From: Mycetocola zhujimingii
GTDB lineage: Bacteria > Actinomycetota > Actinomycetes > Actinomycetales > Microbacteriaceae
Direction of reading: 5' to 3'
Assembly: GCF_003065425.1 (NCBI RefSeq)
Contig: NZ_CP026949.1
Coordinates: forward strand, 1,550,001-1,614,000
Length of the DNA: 64,000 nt
The position numbers and the translations under genes were made by a program. Numbering within the stretch: the stretch's first letter is position 1; each line of letters opens with the position of its first letter. Positions 46,910 through 56,329 of this stretch are shown here, one piece after another. A model generated the notes under the pieces. It worked only from the letters and a program-made list of their open reading frames with translations, had not been told where the DNA came from and did no database searches.

Positions 46910-47950
46910 CTAGGAACCTCTCGTCAGGGCGATCATCCGCGACATCGAACGCAGGTACTTCTTGCGGTAGCCTCCGGAGAGCATGTCTCCCCCGAATACC
47001 TCGTCGAGGGGAACGCCCGTCGCGTGGATCGGGATCTGTGCGTCATAGACCCTGTCGATGAAGGCGACAAGGCGGAGCGCCTCCGTCTGCGACTGGAGTT
47101 CGTGGACGTCCCGCAACCCGATCTCGTTGAGACCGGCGATGAGCTTGATGTAGCGCGACGGGTGCACACCGGCGAGATGACCGATGACCGTGTCGAAGCT
47201 GTCGTCTGAGACAGTCTTTCCGGACTCAAGCGCTGCGGTCAGTCGCGCCTCATATTCGTCGCTGCCGACGGCTTCCGCGTGACCCTCGATGGAACGCCTG
47301 CGGTAGTCCTCGCCGTCGATCCTGAGGGTAGTGAAGTGACCGGACATCGCGTGGATCTCGCGCAGGAAGTCAGCCGCGGCGAAGCGCCCCTCACCAAGCG
47401 CATTAGGCGGAGTGTTCGACGTGGCGGCGATCCGCGTTCCGGATGCGACGAGTTCGGTGAGCAGTCGCGTCATCATCATCGTGTCGCCCGGGTCGTCGAG
47501 TTCGAACTCGTCGATGCAGATGAGGGTCGAGCCTCGAAGCGATTCCACAGCATTGGCGTAGCCAAGGGCACCGACAAGCGCCGTGTACTCGATGAACGTG
47601 CCGAAATACTTGCGCGGGCCGGGAGCCGCGTGCCAGAGCGCAGCAAGGAGGTGCGTCTTACCGACGCCGAACCCACCGTCGAGGTACACGCCGGGCTTGA
47701 CGTCCTCAGTCTTCTTCTTTCGGCTGAAGAACCCGCCGGACGATTTGGCCGCACCCCAACTGCCGGCGAACGCGCCGAGCAGGTCGACCGCTTCCTGCTG
47801 CGATGCGAACGCGGGATCCGGGCGGTAGCTCTCGAAGCTGGCATCCGCGAACTGGGGCGGCGGCGTCAGACTCGCCGCGATCTCAGCCCCAGTGGTCTCG
47901 GGATTGCGATCCGCGATGCTGACGCGAACAGAGGACGAAAGGTTTGTCAT
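46910..47950 (-). CDS. zapE: cell division protein ZapE (AFG1-like ATPase)
   Basis: A 346-residue P-loop ATPase. Walker A is LDGGFGVGKTHLLAALWHAA near residue 100 and Walker B TLICIDEFELDDPGDTMMMT near 165; the arginine-finger/sensor region follows at ASGTRIAATSNTPPNALGEG. ZapE was described as destabilising Z-rings in E. coli; its mitochondrial homologue AFG1 assists respiratory complex turnover. Its actinobacterial role is less clear. The ATG at 47950 (MTNLSSS) follows GAGG; a longer frame to 48064 is not supported. Confidence 0.9.
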   Translation of the reverse strand: MTNLSSSVRVSIADRNPETTGAEIAASLTPPPQFADASFESYRPDPAFASQQEAVDLLGAFAGSWGAAKSSGGFFSRKKKTEDVKPGVYLDGGFGVGKTHLLAALWHAAPGPRKYFGTFIEYTALVGALGYANAVESLRGSTLICIDEFELDDPGDTMMMTRLLTELVASGTRIAATSNTPPNALGEGRFAAADFLREIHAMSGHFTTLRIDGEDYRRRSIEGHAEAVGSDEYEARLTAALESGKTVSDDSFDTVIGHLAGVHPSRYIKLIAGLNEIGLRDVHELQSQTEALRLVAFIDRVYDAQIPIHATGVPLDEVFGGDMLSGGYRKKYLRSMSRMIALTRGS

Positions 47951-48100
47951 GGGAGAATACCTCGTGTGTCGAAGTCTTACGGCGGGGTATGACTTCAGCC
48001 GCAATCGTGCGTGATTCCGCTCATCAAGCGGAGTTTCCAGCCTAATCCCCCGCGTGCCGCCCACGGAACGCTCGCGGCATCCAACCTCCGGAGGTAGCCC

Positions 48101-48997
48101 ATGTCTGTCGAACGCGACTCATCGAGCGAGAAGTTCGCCGAATACGCGCACCCGGAACGCCTGGTCTCGACCGAGTGGCTCCAGGAACGCCTCGGCCAGC
48201 CAGGACTTGTCGTCGTCGAATCAGATGAAGACGTGCTTCTGTACGAGACCGGCCACATTCCCGGCTCGGTCAAGATCGACTGGCACACAGACCTCAACGA
48301 CCCCGTGCAGCGCGACTACATCAACGGCGAAGCGTTCGCCGAACTGATGTCTGCCAAGGGCATCGCCAGGGATGACACGGTGGTCATCTACGGCGACAAA
48401 AACAACTGGTGGGCGGCCTACACACTGTGGGTGTTCACCCTGTTCGGGCACGATGACGTTCGCCTCCTCGACGGCGGGCGCGATAAATGGATCGCTGAGG
48501 GGCGTGAATTCACGACGGATGCCACGACAAGGGAGCCCGTCGAATACCCGATCGTCGAGCGTGACGATTCGGTGATCCGCGCGTACAAGGACGACGTCCT
48601 CGCCCACCTCGGCAATCCCCTGATCGACGTCAGGTCGCCGGAGGAGTACAGCGGCCAGCGCACAACCGCTCCCGCGTACCCGGAAGAGGGAGCTCTCAGG
48701 GCCGGCCACATCCCGACCGCGAAGAACGTGCCGTGGGGCCAGGCGGTGGCGCCGGACGGCACATTCAAGCCGCTCGCCGAGTTGGCTGCCGTCTACAAGG
48801 ACGGCGCGGGCCTGGCTGATGGCGACTCGGTCGTGGCGTACTGCCGGATCGGTGAGCGCTCGAGCCACACCTGGTTCGTTCTGCACCACCTGCTCGGCTT
48901 CTCAGACGTTCGCAACTACGACGGTTCGTGGACCGAGTGGGGCAGCGCCGTCCGTGTTCCCATCGCCGTCGGTTCAGAGCCCGGTGACAGGCTCTGA
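48101..48997 (+). CDS. sseA: thiosulfate sulfurtransferase (rhodanese), SseA-like
   Basis: A 298-residue protein with tandem rhodanese domains. The active one is C-terminal, with Cys in [20 protein letters not shown] (CRIGERS loop, near residue 245); the loop type suggests thiosulfate rather than mercaptopyruvate as donor. It closely resembles Mycobacterium SseA (Rv3283) in this region and has the same partner, the SufE-like gene 16 bp downstream, so the pair probably moves sulfur between donor and cysteine desulfurase-derived acceptors. Confidence 0.92.
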   Translation: MSVERDSSSEKFAEYAHPERLVSTEWLQERLGQPGLVVVESDEDVLLYETGHIPGSVKIDWHTDLNDPVQRDYINGEAFAELMSAKGIARDDTVVIYGDKNNWWAAYTLWVFTLFGHDDVRLLDGGRDKWIAEGREFTTDATTREPVEYPIVERDDSVIRAYKDDVLAHLGNPLIDVRSPEEYSGQRTTAPAYPEEGALRAGHIPTAKNVPWGQAVAPDGTFKPLAELAAVYKDGAGLADGDSVVAYCRIGERSSHTWFVLHHLLGFSDVRNYDGSWTEWGSAVRVPIAVGSEPGDRL

Positions 48998-49013
48998 TGG
49001 CAGACTTGAATCG

Positions 49014-49451
49014 ATGACCGAAATTACGCTCCCCGCACAGCTCGCCGAAATCCGCGACGACTTCCTCGAACTCGACGAGAAATCGCGCCTTCAGCTCCTC
49101 CTCGAGTTCTCGCAGGAACTCCCCGAGCTGCCTGCGCGCTACGCCGACCACGAGGACCTGCTCGAACGCGTTATCGAGTGCCAGTCCCCCGTCTACATCT
49201 TTGTGGACGTCGTTGACGGTGCCGTCCACCTGCACGCGACTGCCCCACGTGAGTCACCGACGACGCGCGGGTTCGCGAGCATTCTTGCGCAGGCCATCGA
49301 CGGGCTGAGCCCGGAAGAGGTCCTCGCGGTTCCCGACGACTTCCCTCAGATGCTCGGCCTCACCCGGATCGTGTCGCCGCTTCGCCTCAACGGGATGAAC
49401 GGGATGCTCAGGCGCATCAAGCGTCAGTTGACGGAGCGGGTCGCCGCCTAG
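49014..49451 (+). CDS. sufE: SufE family protein
   Basis: A 145-residue SufE-like protein. The acceptor Cys is in ERVIECQSPVYIFVDVVDGA near residue 55, preceded by QLLLEFSQELPELP. SufE takes persulfide from a cysteine desulfurase for Fe-S assembly; pairing with a sulfurtransferase is typical of actinobacteria. The ATG at 49014 is preferred to the longer open frame, which overlaps sseA. Confidence 0.93.
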   Translation: MTEITLPAQLAEIRDDFLELDEKSRLQLLLEFSQELPELPARYADHEDLLERVIECQSPVYIFVDVVDGAVHLHATAPRESPTTRGFASILAQAIDGLSPEEVLAVPDDFPQMLGLTRIVSPLRLNGMNGMLRRIKRQLTERVAA

Positions 49452-49496
49452 GACGAATCGGCTTGTCCTGCCGCGAGCGTCAGCATGCGGCACGCA

Positions 49497-50690
49497 TCAG
49501 TGTTCGGCGAGCCACTCCCTGATCGACTGGTTCCACCGATCGGGGTCGAAGTTCCAGAGCTTCGTGTGCCGAGCAGTGGAGAACGGCACAAAGGTGGCGA
49601 GGTCAGAACGCTTCTCGGCGAGCCGGCGCGCACCGTCAGCAGGAACGAAACCGTCGTCGTCGCTGTGCAGGACGAGCATCGGGATCGTGAGCTCGTCCGC
49701 CCTGTCGACCATGTTGAGCGCCGGAAAGTTCACCGCGGTGTGCTGGCCGGTCAGCGCCCGGCCCCAGCCATTGCTGATCGCCGCGATCGCCGCCCGCCGA
49801 ACCGCGATGGGGATGCGCCCGGCGTCAGCCTGGTAGTCGAGCACGCTGCCCCAGTCGACAACCGCAGACTCGAGGATCAGCCCGGAGACGAGATCGGCTC
49901 GCTCGGCCCTGAGCGCTGCCTGAAGGGAGATCACCCCGCCCATCGACCAGCCCATGAGGACGACAGTTTTCGCGCCGTGCGTCGCGGCGAACTCGAGAGC
50001 GGCCTCGACATCCTGCCATTCGGTATCACCGAGCCCGTAGAGCCCGTCGCTGCTCGGCGGCGCGTCGCCGTCGTTGCGGTAGGAGATGAGCAGAGCCGTG
50101 CACCCTGACTCGTGCAGCACAGGCACCGCGCGAAGGCATTCACTGCGCGTCGTCCCCCTGCCGTGCACGGCGATGACCCAGCGCTCGGACTCAGGCTCGG
50201 CGGGAAACAGCCAGGCGGGTGCCGGTCCAACCTCGGTCTGGACGATTTCCTCGCTCCACGGGAGTCCGAGTTCGTCAGGTCGCGAGTAAAACCAGCCGCT
50301 GAAGGTCGCCGGCCCGGACGAGGGCAGGCCGTCGAGCTCGTCTCTGTCGTTGAGCAGGGCGCGAGTGACGGTGGACGCATTCTGGGACAGGATCGGGCCG
50401 AGCTTCAGGTAGCGTCCGTCCGGACCGAACCAGAGGCCGTATTTTCCGGGCAGTTCGGTATCCGGGTTGCGGACGAGGGTGATCGTCGCCGCGCGAGGGT
50501 CGAGTGATGTAACTACCGTCTCCTGCGCCCGCTTCGTCGCCGGTGTCACGACGCGCCGTGCAACAGCGGAGACCAGGAGTACGGATGCCGTCGCGGCTGT
50601 GGCGATGAACCCGCCGATGGTCAGTGAGATTTTCAGTGCCGCTCGTCGCGGACGTGTGACCGGCTCGACGGCGTGGCTGTGACGATTCAT
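49497..50690 (-). CDS. membrane-anchored alpha/beta hydrolase
   Basis: A 397-residue protein with an N-terminal membrane anchor (residues 20-46, LKISLTIGGFIATAATASVL) and a hydrolase domain. Near residue 260 the nucleophile elbow reads VVLMGWSMGGVISLQAALRA (GWSMGG), followed by LVLHSDDDGFVPADGARRLA with the acid residue and STARHTKLWNFD with the His. The middle region YGLWFGPDGRYLKLGPI is typical of this actinobacterial subfamily. Substrate unknown. Divergent from the DUF3000 gene by 25 bp. Confidence 0.87.
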   Translation of the reverse strand: MNRHSHAVEPVTRPRRAALKISLTIGGFIATAATASVLLVSAVARRVVTPATKRAQETVVTSLDPRAATITLVRNPDTELPGKYGLWFGPDGRYLKLGPILSQNASTVTRALLNDRDELDGLPSSGPATFSGWFYSRPDELGLPWSEEIVQTEVGPAPAWLFPAEPESERWVIAVHGRGTTRSECLRAVPVLHESGCTALLISYRNDGDAPPSSDGLYGLGDTEWQDVEAALEFAATHGAKTVVLMGWSMGGVISLQAALRAERADLVSGLILESAVVDWGSVLDYQADAGRIPIAVRRAAIAAISNGWGRALTGQHTAVNFPALNMVDRADELTIPMLVLHSDDDGFVPADGARRLAEKRSDLATFVPFSTARHTKLWNFDPDRWNQSIREWLAEH

Positions 50691-50715
50691 TGGGAAGTAA
50701 CTCTAGTCTGCAAGC

Positions 50716-51312
50716 GTGGCAGACAGACTCACAGGCGCCGACGTTCCGGCGGCCTTCGCCCGTGCACTCGAATCGGTGCGCGGCGCCCAGGCACGCCCCG
50801 AACTCAGCGTTCACGAAATTCCTGCCCCCGGCAACCTGGCGCCATTCGCCGTCGCGCTCGCAGCCGATGTCACCCCGACCAGGCACGGCGCGGACTCCGA
50901 GCTCGGCACCGGGCGGTTCATCCTGCTCTACGACCCGGAAGAGCCGGAGGCGTGGGGCGGACCGTTCAGGGTCGTATGTTTCGCCCAGGCCCCACTCGAA
51001 ACAGAGATCGGTCTCGACCCTTTCCTCGCCGACGTGGCGTGGTCGTGGCTCGTTGACGCTCTCAACGCCCGGGGTGCCCAGTACGCCTCCGCGTCGGGAA
51101 CGGCAACAAAGATCCTGTCGACCGGGTTCGGCGAACTCGCGGCACAGCCCGACGGCGCCCAGATAGAGTTGAGGGCGTCCTGGACGCCGCTCGAAGCCGA
51201 TGTGTCCTCCCACGTGGAAGGCTGGGGCGAGCTGCTGTGCATGCTCGCCGGGCTTCCGCCAACAACCGAAGGTGTAACCCTGTTGTCTAGCCGCAGGACG
51301 GCACGTGACTGA
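50716..51312 (+). CDS. DUF3000 family protein
   Basis: A 198-residue cytoplasmic protein with the family blocks FARALESVRGAQARPELSVH and LAPFAVALAADVTPTRHGAD, and the C-terminal ELRASWTPLEADVSSHVEGW. It starts with GTG and overlaps the RNase D gene by 8 bp. The DUF3000-RNase D order occurs widely in actinobacteria (Rv2680-Rv2681 in Mycobacterium). Its function is unknown. Confidence 0.9.
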   Translation: MADRLTGADVPAAFARALESVRGAQARPELSVHEIPAPGNLAPFAVALAADVTPTRHGADSELGTGRFILLYDPEEPEAWGGPFRVVCFAQAPLETEIGLDPFLADVAWSWLVDALNARGAQYASASGTATKILSTGFGELAAQPDGAQIELRASWTPLEADVSSHVEGWGELLCMLAGLPPTTEGVTLLSSRRTARD

Positions 51313-52504
51313 CCGTCACGTCATCGATAGCGAGGACGAGTACCTCGACGCAATCACGAAGATCGAAGCGGGTCACGGACCAATCGCTGTCGATGCTGAG
51401 CGAGCGAGCGGATACCGCTACTCCCAGCGCGCGTACCTGATCCAGGTCTTCCGTCGCGGAGCCGGCGTGTTCCTCTTCGACCCACCGGCGATCGGCAGGT
51501 TCGACGCACTCAACGCCGCCATTCGCGACGAAGAGTGGATCATCCACGCAGCAAGCCAGGATCTGGCCTGCCTCCGAGAGGTCGGTCTCGACCCCAGCCG
51601 GATCTTCGACACCGAGCTTGCCAGTCGGCTTCTCGGTCTTGATCGCGTTGGTCTCGGCTCCGTCGTCGAAGAGCTTCTCGGCATCCACCTCGCGAAGGAG
51701 CACTCCGCCGCAGACTGGTCAACACGGCCGCTCCCCGAGTCATGGCTCGAGTACGCAGCCCTCGACGTTGAACTTCTCGTCGACGTGCGCGACAAGCTCG
51801 ATGCCCTGCTCACCGAGTCAGGCAAGCAGGAAATCGCCGCTCAGGAGTTCGAGGCGACCAGGCTCCGCCAGCCCAAACTCGTTCGCCAGGATCCCTGGCG
51901 CCGGTTGTCCGGCCTTCACGGCGTGCGCGGCGCCAGGAACCTCGCCGTCGCACGTGAACTCTGGACGGCTCGTGACACCCTCGCACGGGAACGGGACGTA
52001 GCCCCCGGCCGCCTGGTCCCGGATGCCTCGCTCGTCGCCGTGGTCAAGACCCAGCCACGCTCGAGCGCAGCGCTCGCCGCCATGCGCGACTTCAAGGGCC
52101 GCGCGAGCCGTACCGACCTTCCTGTGTGGTGGGCGGCTCTCGAGCGGGGACTCACCACCGATGACCTCCCGCCGCTCCGTCCGGCGTCGAGCGATGTCCT
52201 CCCTCCGGCCCGGAGCTGGTCTGAACGCAATCCTGAAGCTGACGCGAGGCTCAAGGCCGCGCGAACAGCGCTCGCCGTCGTCGCTGAATCGCTCTCGATT
52301 CCGCTGGAGAACGTCCTCACCCCCGAGATGCTCCGTCGCCTCGCGTGGACTCCCCCCGTACCGCTCGACGCCGCGACGGTGGGCGATGCGCTCCGTGAAC
52401 TCGGTGCTCGCGAGTGGCAAATTGAAGCTACTGCACAGACGATCGCCCTCGCCTTTGTAGAAGGTAACCAAACGGCATCCGAACCGCAGAAAAGCGAGTC
52501 GTAG
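51305..52504 (+). CDS. rnd: ribonuclease D family 3'-5' exonuclease
   Basis: A 399-residue DEDD-type exonuclease. The catalytic residues are in GPIAVDAERASGYRYSQRAY (Asp-Glu), WIIHAASQDLACLREVGLDP (Asp) and WLEYAALDVELLVDVRDKLD (Tyr-Asp). A HRDC-like helical domain follows (about residues 210-290). It probably trims stable RNA 3' ends. It starts at a GTG inside the DUF3000 gene. Confidence 0.92.
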   Translation: MTDRHVIDSEDEYLDAITKIEAGHGPIAVDAERASGYRYSQRAYLIQVFRRGAGVFLFDPPAIGRFDALNAAIRDEEWIIHAASQDLACLREVGLDPSRIFDTELASRLLGLDRVGLGSVVEELLGIHLAKEHSAADWSTRPLPESWLEYAALDVELLVDVRDKLDALLTESGKQEIAAQEFEATRLRQPKLVRQDPWRRLSGLHGVRGARNLAVARELWTARDTLARERDVAPGRLVPDASLVAVVKTQPRSSAALAAMRDFKGRASRTDLPVWWAALERGLTTDDLPPLRPASSDVLPPARSWSERNPEADARLKAARTALAVVAESLSIPLENVLTPEMLRRLAWTPPVPLDAATVGDALRELGAREWQIEATAQTIALAFVEGNQTASEPQKSES

Positions 52505-52542
52505 GAAGGGTCAAAGGATGCGGCGGAGATTTTCGCCGCTCC

Positions 52543-52548
52543 TAGGAT
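52543..52548 (+). promoter_or_regulatory. candidate -10 element of fadA-fadB
   Basis: TAGGAT, 30 bases before the fadA GTG, in a 73-bp gap after rnd. No strong -35. Confidence 0.35.
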
Positions 52549-52577
52549 CGAATCCGAATCCGAAATTGGGAGGCAAA

Positions 52578-53774
52578 GTGGCCGAAATAGCTGACGTCTT
52601 TTTTGTTGATGGTGTGCGGACCCCCTTTGGTCGCGCCGGACAAAAAGGAATGTACTGGAACACCCGTGCAGACGACCTGGTCGTCAAGGCGATGATCGGG
52701 TTGCTCGAACGCAACCCCGATGTTCCCAAAGACCGAATCGATGAGGTCGCCATTGCCGCGACCACCCAGCAGGGCGACCAGGGCCTGACGCTCGGACGCA
52801 CGACGGCACTTCTCGCCGGGCTGCCGCAGTCGGTCCCCGGCTACGCCATCGACCGCATGTGTGCCGGCGCAATGACGGCAGTGACCCAGGTGGGTAGCGC
52901 CATTGGTTTCGGCGCATACGATTTCGCCATCGCCGGTGGAGTCGAGCACATGGGCAGGCACCCGCTCGGTGCTGACGCCGACCCGAACCCCCGGTTTATG
53001 ACCGAGAAGCTGGTCTCGGCTGATGCACTCGACATGGGAAAGACAGCCGAGCGAATCCACGACCGCTTCCCGCACCTGACCAAGGAGCGCGCCGATCGTT
53101 TCGGCATGCGCAGCCAGCACAAGCTCCAGGCCGCATATGAGGCCGGCAAGATCCAGCCTGACCTCATTCCCGTCGCCATTCGCAGCGAGTCAGGCTGGGG
53201 CCTGGCGACCCGCGATGAGGGAGCACGACCCGAGACCACCATGGAGGGACTGGCCAACCTCAAGACGCCGTTCCGCCCACACGGCCGCGTCACAGCAGGA
53301 ACCGCATCGCCGCTCACCGACGGCGCGACGGTGAGCTTGCTCGCCGGTGGCTCCGCTGTCAAGGAGTTCCGCCTGAAGCCCAAGATGCGCATGGTGAGCT
53401 TCGCCTTCGCCGGCGTTGAGCCCGAGATCATGGGCCTTGGTCCTGTCCCGTCCACCGAGAAGGCGCTGAGGAAGGCCGGCCTGACGATCGATGACATCGG
53501 CCTGTTCGAACTCAACGAGGCGTTTGCCATCCAGGTACTCGCCCTTCTCGACCACTTCGGCATCGATGACGACGATCCCCGCGTAAACCAGTGGGGCGGC
53601 GCTATCGCCGTCGGCCACCCGCTCGCGGCATCCGGTGTCCGACTCATGAACCAGCTGGCAGCGCAGTTCGCCGAGCGTCCCGATGTGCGTTACGGCCTCA
53701 CGGCGATGTGCGTCGGACTCGGCCAGGGCGGCAGCGTCATCTGGGAAAACCCGAACTGGAAGGGAAAGAAGTAA
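52578..53774 (+). CDS. fadA: acetyl-CoA acyltransferase (thiolase)
   Basis: FadA cleaves 3-ketoacyl-CoA in beta-oxidation. The 398-residue protein has FVDGVRTPFGRAGQKGMYWN, the nucleophile Cys in AIDRMCAGAMTAVTQVGSAI, GLFELNEAFAIQVLALLDHF and the terminal catalytic region YGLTAMCVGLGQGGSVIWEN with His from VGHPLAASG. GTG at 52578 follows GGGAGG and aligns with family starts; the open frame upstream is poor. fadB follows after 5 bp. Confidence 0.95.
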   Translation: MAEIADVFFVDGVRTPFGRAGQKGMYWNTRADDLVVKAMIGLLERNPDVPKDRIDEVAIAATTQQGDQGLTLGRTTALLAGLPQSVPGYAIDRMCAGAMTAVTQVGSAIGFGAYDFAIAGGVEHMGRHPLGADADPNPRFMTEKLVSADALDMGKTAERIHDRFPHLTKERADRFGMRSQHKLQAAYEAGKIQPDLIPVAIRSESGWGLATRDEGARPETTMEGLANLKTPFRPHGRVTAGTASPLTDGATVSLLAGGSAVKEFRLKPKMRMVSFAFAGVEPEIMGLGPVPSTEKALRKAGLTIDDIGLFELNEAFAIQVLALLDHFGIDDDDPRVNQWGGAIAVGHPLAASGVRLMNQLAAQFAERPDVRYGLTAMCVGLGQGGSVIWENPNWKGKK

Positions 53775-53779
53775 CCGCG

Positions 53780-55915
53780 ATGACCGATTACTCCACAATC
53801 GACTTTTCCCCTCTCGTCGCGCTGAGTGCCGATGAGGTCGTAACTCACTCCTTCGTCCAGAACGTCACCCTCCCCGGCGGCAAGGTGATCGCACTGATCA
53901 CCCTGGACAACGGGCGCGACCACACCCGCCCGAACACGCTCGGCCCGATCACCCTCATGGAGCTCGGCAGGGTCCTCGACGAGCAGAAGGAGCGGGCCGG
54001 CCGCGGTGAGATCCACGCCGTGGCGATCACGGGCAAGCCGTTCATCCTCGCCGCAGGCGCTGACCTCAGCAAGGTGAGCGAGGTCGACTCCCGTGAGTCC
54101 GCGTTGCTCCTCGGCCAGCTCGGGCACTTCACCTTCGGCAAGCTCGACGCGCTCGGTGTGCCGTCGTTCGTGTTCATCAACGGACTCGCTCTCGGCGGCG
54201 GCCTCGAAATCGGGCTCAACGCGAATTACCGCACCGTCGACGCATCGGCACCAGCCATCGCGCTCCCCGAGGTGTTCCTCGGTCTCATCCCCGGCTGGGG
54301 TGGCGCATACCTGCTGCCGAACCTCATCGGAATCGAGAACGCGCTCAAGGTCGTCGTCGAGAACCCGCTGAAGACGAACCGCATGCTCAAGGCACAGGAT
54401 GCCTTCGAGCTCGGTATCGCCGACGCGATCTTCCCCGCCGCGACCTTCCTCGAGGACTCACTGCGCTGGGCCGGCGGCGTCCTCGACGGCACCGTCAAGG
54501 TAACCAGGAAGAACCAGCCGGGCAAGGTTGAACGGCTCGTCAAGTGGGACGCGGCTGTCGGCATCGCCAGGAAGATGCTCGAGTCGAAGATCGGCACTGT
54601 CGCACAGTCCCCGTACGTCGCGCTCGACCTGCTCAAGGCAGCAAAGAGCGGAACGCGTGCCGAGGGGTTCGCGCGCGAGGATGAGGCCCTCGCGGATCTC
54701 GCCACCGGCGACCAGTTTCAGGCGAGCAACTACGCATTCAACCTCGTACAGAAGCGCGCCAAGCGTCCCGCCGGTGCCCCAGACAAGGCTCTGGCCCAGA
54801 AGGTCACCAAGGTTGGCGTCATCGGTGCGGGTCTCATGGCCAGCCAGTTCGCCCTGCTCTTCGTTCGGCGTCTTCAGGTCCCGGTCGTTATCACCGACCT
54901 CGACCAGGGCCGGGTCGACAAGGGACTCGATTACATCCGCGGCGAAATAGCATCCCTTCTCGCCAAGGGCCGCATCTCCCCCGATGAGGCCAACCGGCTC
55001 AACGCTCTCGTGTCGGGAACGACGAACAAGAGCGACTTCGCCGACTGTGACTGGGTCATTGAAGCGGTCTTCGAAGAGCTCGGTGTGAAGCAGGACGTGT
55101 TTGCCGATGTCGAGCAGTACATTTCGGAAACCGCGATCCTCGCTACCAACACCTCGTCGCTGTCTGTCGAGCAGATTGGTGCAAAGCTCGCGCACCCCGA
55201 ACGCCTCGTCGGCTTCCACTTCTTCAACCCCGTGGCCGTGATGCCCCTGATCGAGGTCGTCAAGACCCCGAAAACGACGGACGCGACCCTCGCGACGGCC
55301 ATGGCGACCGCGAAGGCGCTTCGCAAGAACGCGGTCATCACGCGCGATACCCCCGGGTTCGTCGTGAACCGCGTGCTCGCGAAGGTGCTCGGTGAGGCCA
55401 TGTACGCCGTAGATTCCGGCACCAGCTTCGCGACGGTTGATGAGGCACTCGCTCCACTGGGGCTGCCCATGCCGCCGTCGCAGCTGCTCGACCTCGTCGG
55501 ACTCAAGGTTGGCGCCCACGTGCTCGACACGCACCACGAGGCGTTCCCCGACCGGTTCTACCGGAGCGAGAACCTTCACAAGCTTGCCGAGTACGGCACG
55601 CTGCTCGAGAAGGACTCGAAGGGCAAGGTCAAGGGCTTCGACAAGGGTGCCCTCAAGATCGTCTCTGGAGGCAAACAGCCCCTCCAGGCGGATGAGATCC
55701 TGCGGCGCCTCGAAGACGGCCTGGCCGACGAGATCCACCGGATGCTCGAAGACCACGTCGTCGAAGGACCGGAAGACATCGATCTCTGCATGATTCTCGG
55801 TGCGGGCTGGCCGTTCCAGATGGGCGGCATCACGCCGTACCTCGACCGGACCGGTGCCAGCCAGCGTGTCTTCGGCGGCACGTTCCACGATCCCGAGATT
55901 CGCGGCATCCGCTAG
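53780..55915 (+). CDS. fadB: 3-hydroxyacyl-CoA dehydrogenase / enoyl-CoA hydratase fusion
   Basis: A 711-residue two-domain enzyme catalysing hydration and dehydrogenation. The N-terminal crotonase half has KPFILAAGADLSKVSEVDSR and INGLALGGGLEIGLNANYRT with EVFLGLIPGWGGAYLLPNL. The HAD half has the NAD loop KVGVIGAGLMASQFALLFVR near residue 340, ATNTSSLSVEQIGAKLAHPE, and the catalytic HFFNPVAVMPLIEVVKTPKT. It is coupled to fadA (gap 5 bp). A strong terminator follows. Confidence 0.96.
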   Translation: MTDYSTIDFSPLVALSADEVVTHSFVQNVTLPGGKVIALITLDNGRDHTRPNTLGPITLMELGRVLDEQKERAGRGEIHAVAITGKPFILAAGADLSKVSEVDSRESALLLGQLGHFTFGKLDALGVPSFVFINGLALGGGLEIGLNANYRTVDASAPAIALPEVFLGLIPGWGGAYLLPNLIGIENALKVVVENPLKTNRMLKAQDAFELGIADAIFPAATFLEDSLRWAGGVLDGTVKVTRKNQPGKVERLVKWDAAVGIARKMLESKIGTVAQSPYVALDLLKAAKSGTRAEGFAREDEALADLATGDQFQASNYAFNLVQKRAKRPAGAPDKALAQKVTKVGVIGAGLMASQFALLFVRRLQVPVVITDLDQGRVDKGLDYIRGEIASLLAKGRISPDEANRLNALVSGTTNKSDFADCDWVIEAVFEELGVKQDVFADVEQYISETAILATNTSSLSVEQIGAKLAHPERLVGFHFFNPVAVMPLIEVVKTPKTTDATLATAMATAKALRKNAVITRDTPGFVVNRVLAKVLGEAMYAVDSGTSFATVDEALAPLGLPMPPSQLLDLVGLKVGAHVLDTHHEAFPDRFYRSENLHKLAEYGTLLEKDSKGKVKGFDKGALKIVSGGKQPLQADEILRRLEDGLADEIHRMLEDHVVEGPEDIDLCMILGAGWPFQMGGITPYLDRTGASQRVFGGTFHDPEIRGIR

Positions 55916-55930
55916 ATCGATCGGGACAAC

Positions 55931-55964
55931 GAAAAACGCCCGGCCATGCGGCCGGGCGTTTTTC
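55931..55964 (+). terminator. terminator after fadB
   Basis: GAAAAACGCCCGGCC, loop ATGC, GGCCGGGCGTTTTTC: 15 bp perfectly complementary. The T run is inside the stem. It is followed by an intergenic element. Confidence 0.88.
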
Positions 55965-56060
55965 GTGCCGGCACACGGCCGCGGCACTGGAAGCCGATGT
56001 GCCAACAACGGGAACCGTTCGTGCACCCGCCTCTAGCGCATCCGTTCGCCCCGCCTTGCC

Positions 56061-56130
56061 CCGAGCGCTGCACAAACTCGACCGGCGCTACACAAGCTTC
56101 TGTAGCGCAACGCAGGACCTGCAGCGCTCA
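56061..56130. repeat. 70-bp nested-hairpin element, copy 1
   Basis: The unit has outer arms GAGCGCTGCA and TGCAGCGCTC and an inner hairpin GCGCTACA-CAAGCTTC-TGTAGCGC. It lies in the ~370-bp fadB/dxs intergenic region, inside a larger ~145-bp duplicated block (55987-56130 matching 56163-56307). No gene is seen between the fadB terminator and dxs. Confidence 0.8.
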
Positions 56131-56237
56131 ATGCCCACGCACGGGAACACGCGCTGCTGCTGCTGGAAGCCGATCTGCTGGCAGCGGATGCCGTCACGCG
56201 CACAGAAGAACCGGCATCCGTTCACTCCCGCGCTCCC

Positions 56238-56307
56238 CCGAGCGCTGCACAAACTCGACCGGCGCTGCACAAGCTTCTGCAGCGCAACGCAGGATCTGCA
56301 GCGCTCA
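56238..56307. repeat. 70-bp nested-hairpin element, copy 2
   Basis: Second copy, 177 bp from the first. The outer arms are identical. The inner hairpin reads GCGCTGCA-CAAGCTTC-TGCAGCGC, with both sides changed relative to copy 1 so that pairing is kept. Only one other base differs in the 70 bp. Confidence 0.8.
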
Positions 56308-56329
56308 CGCGGGGAGGACGAGCGAGCGC

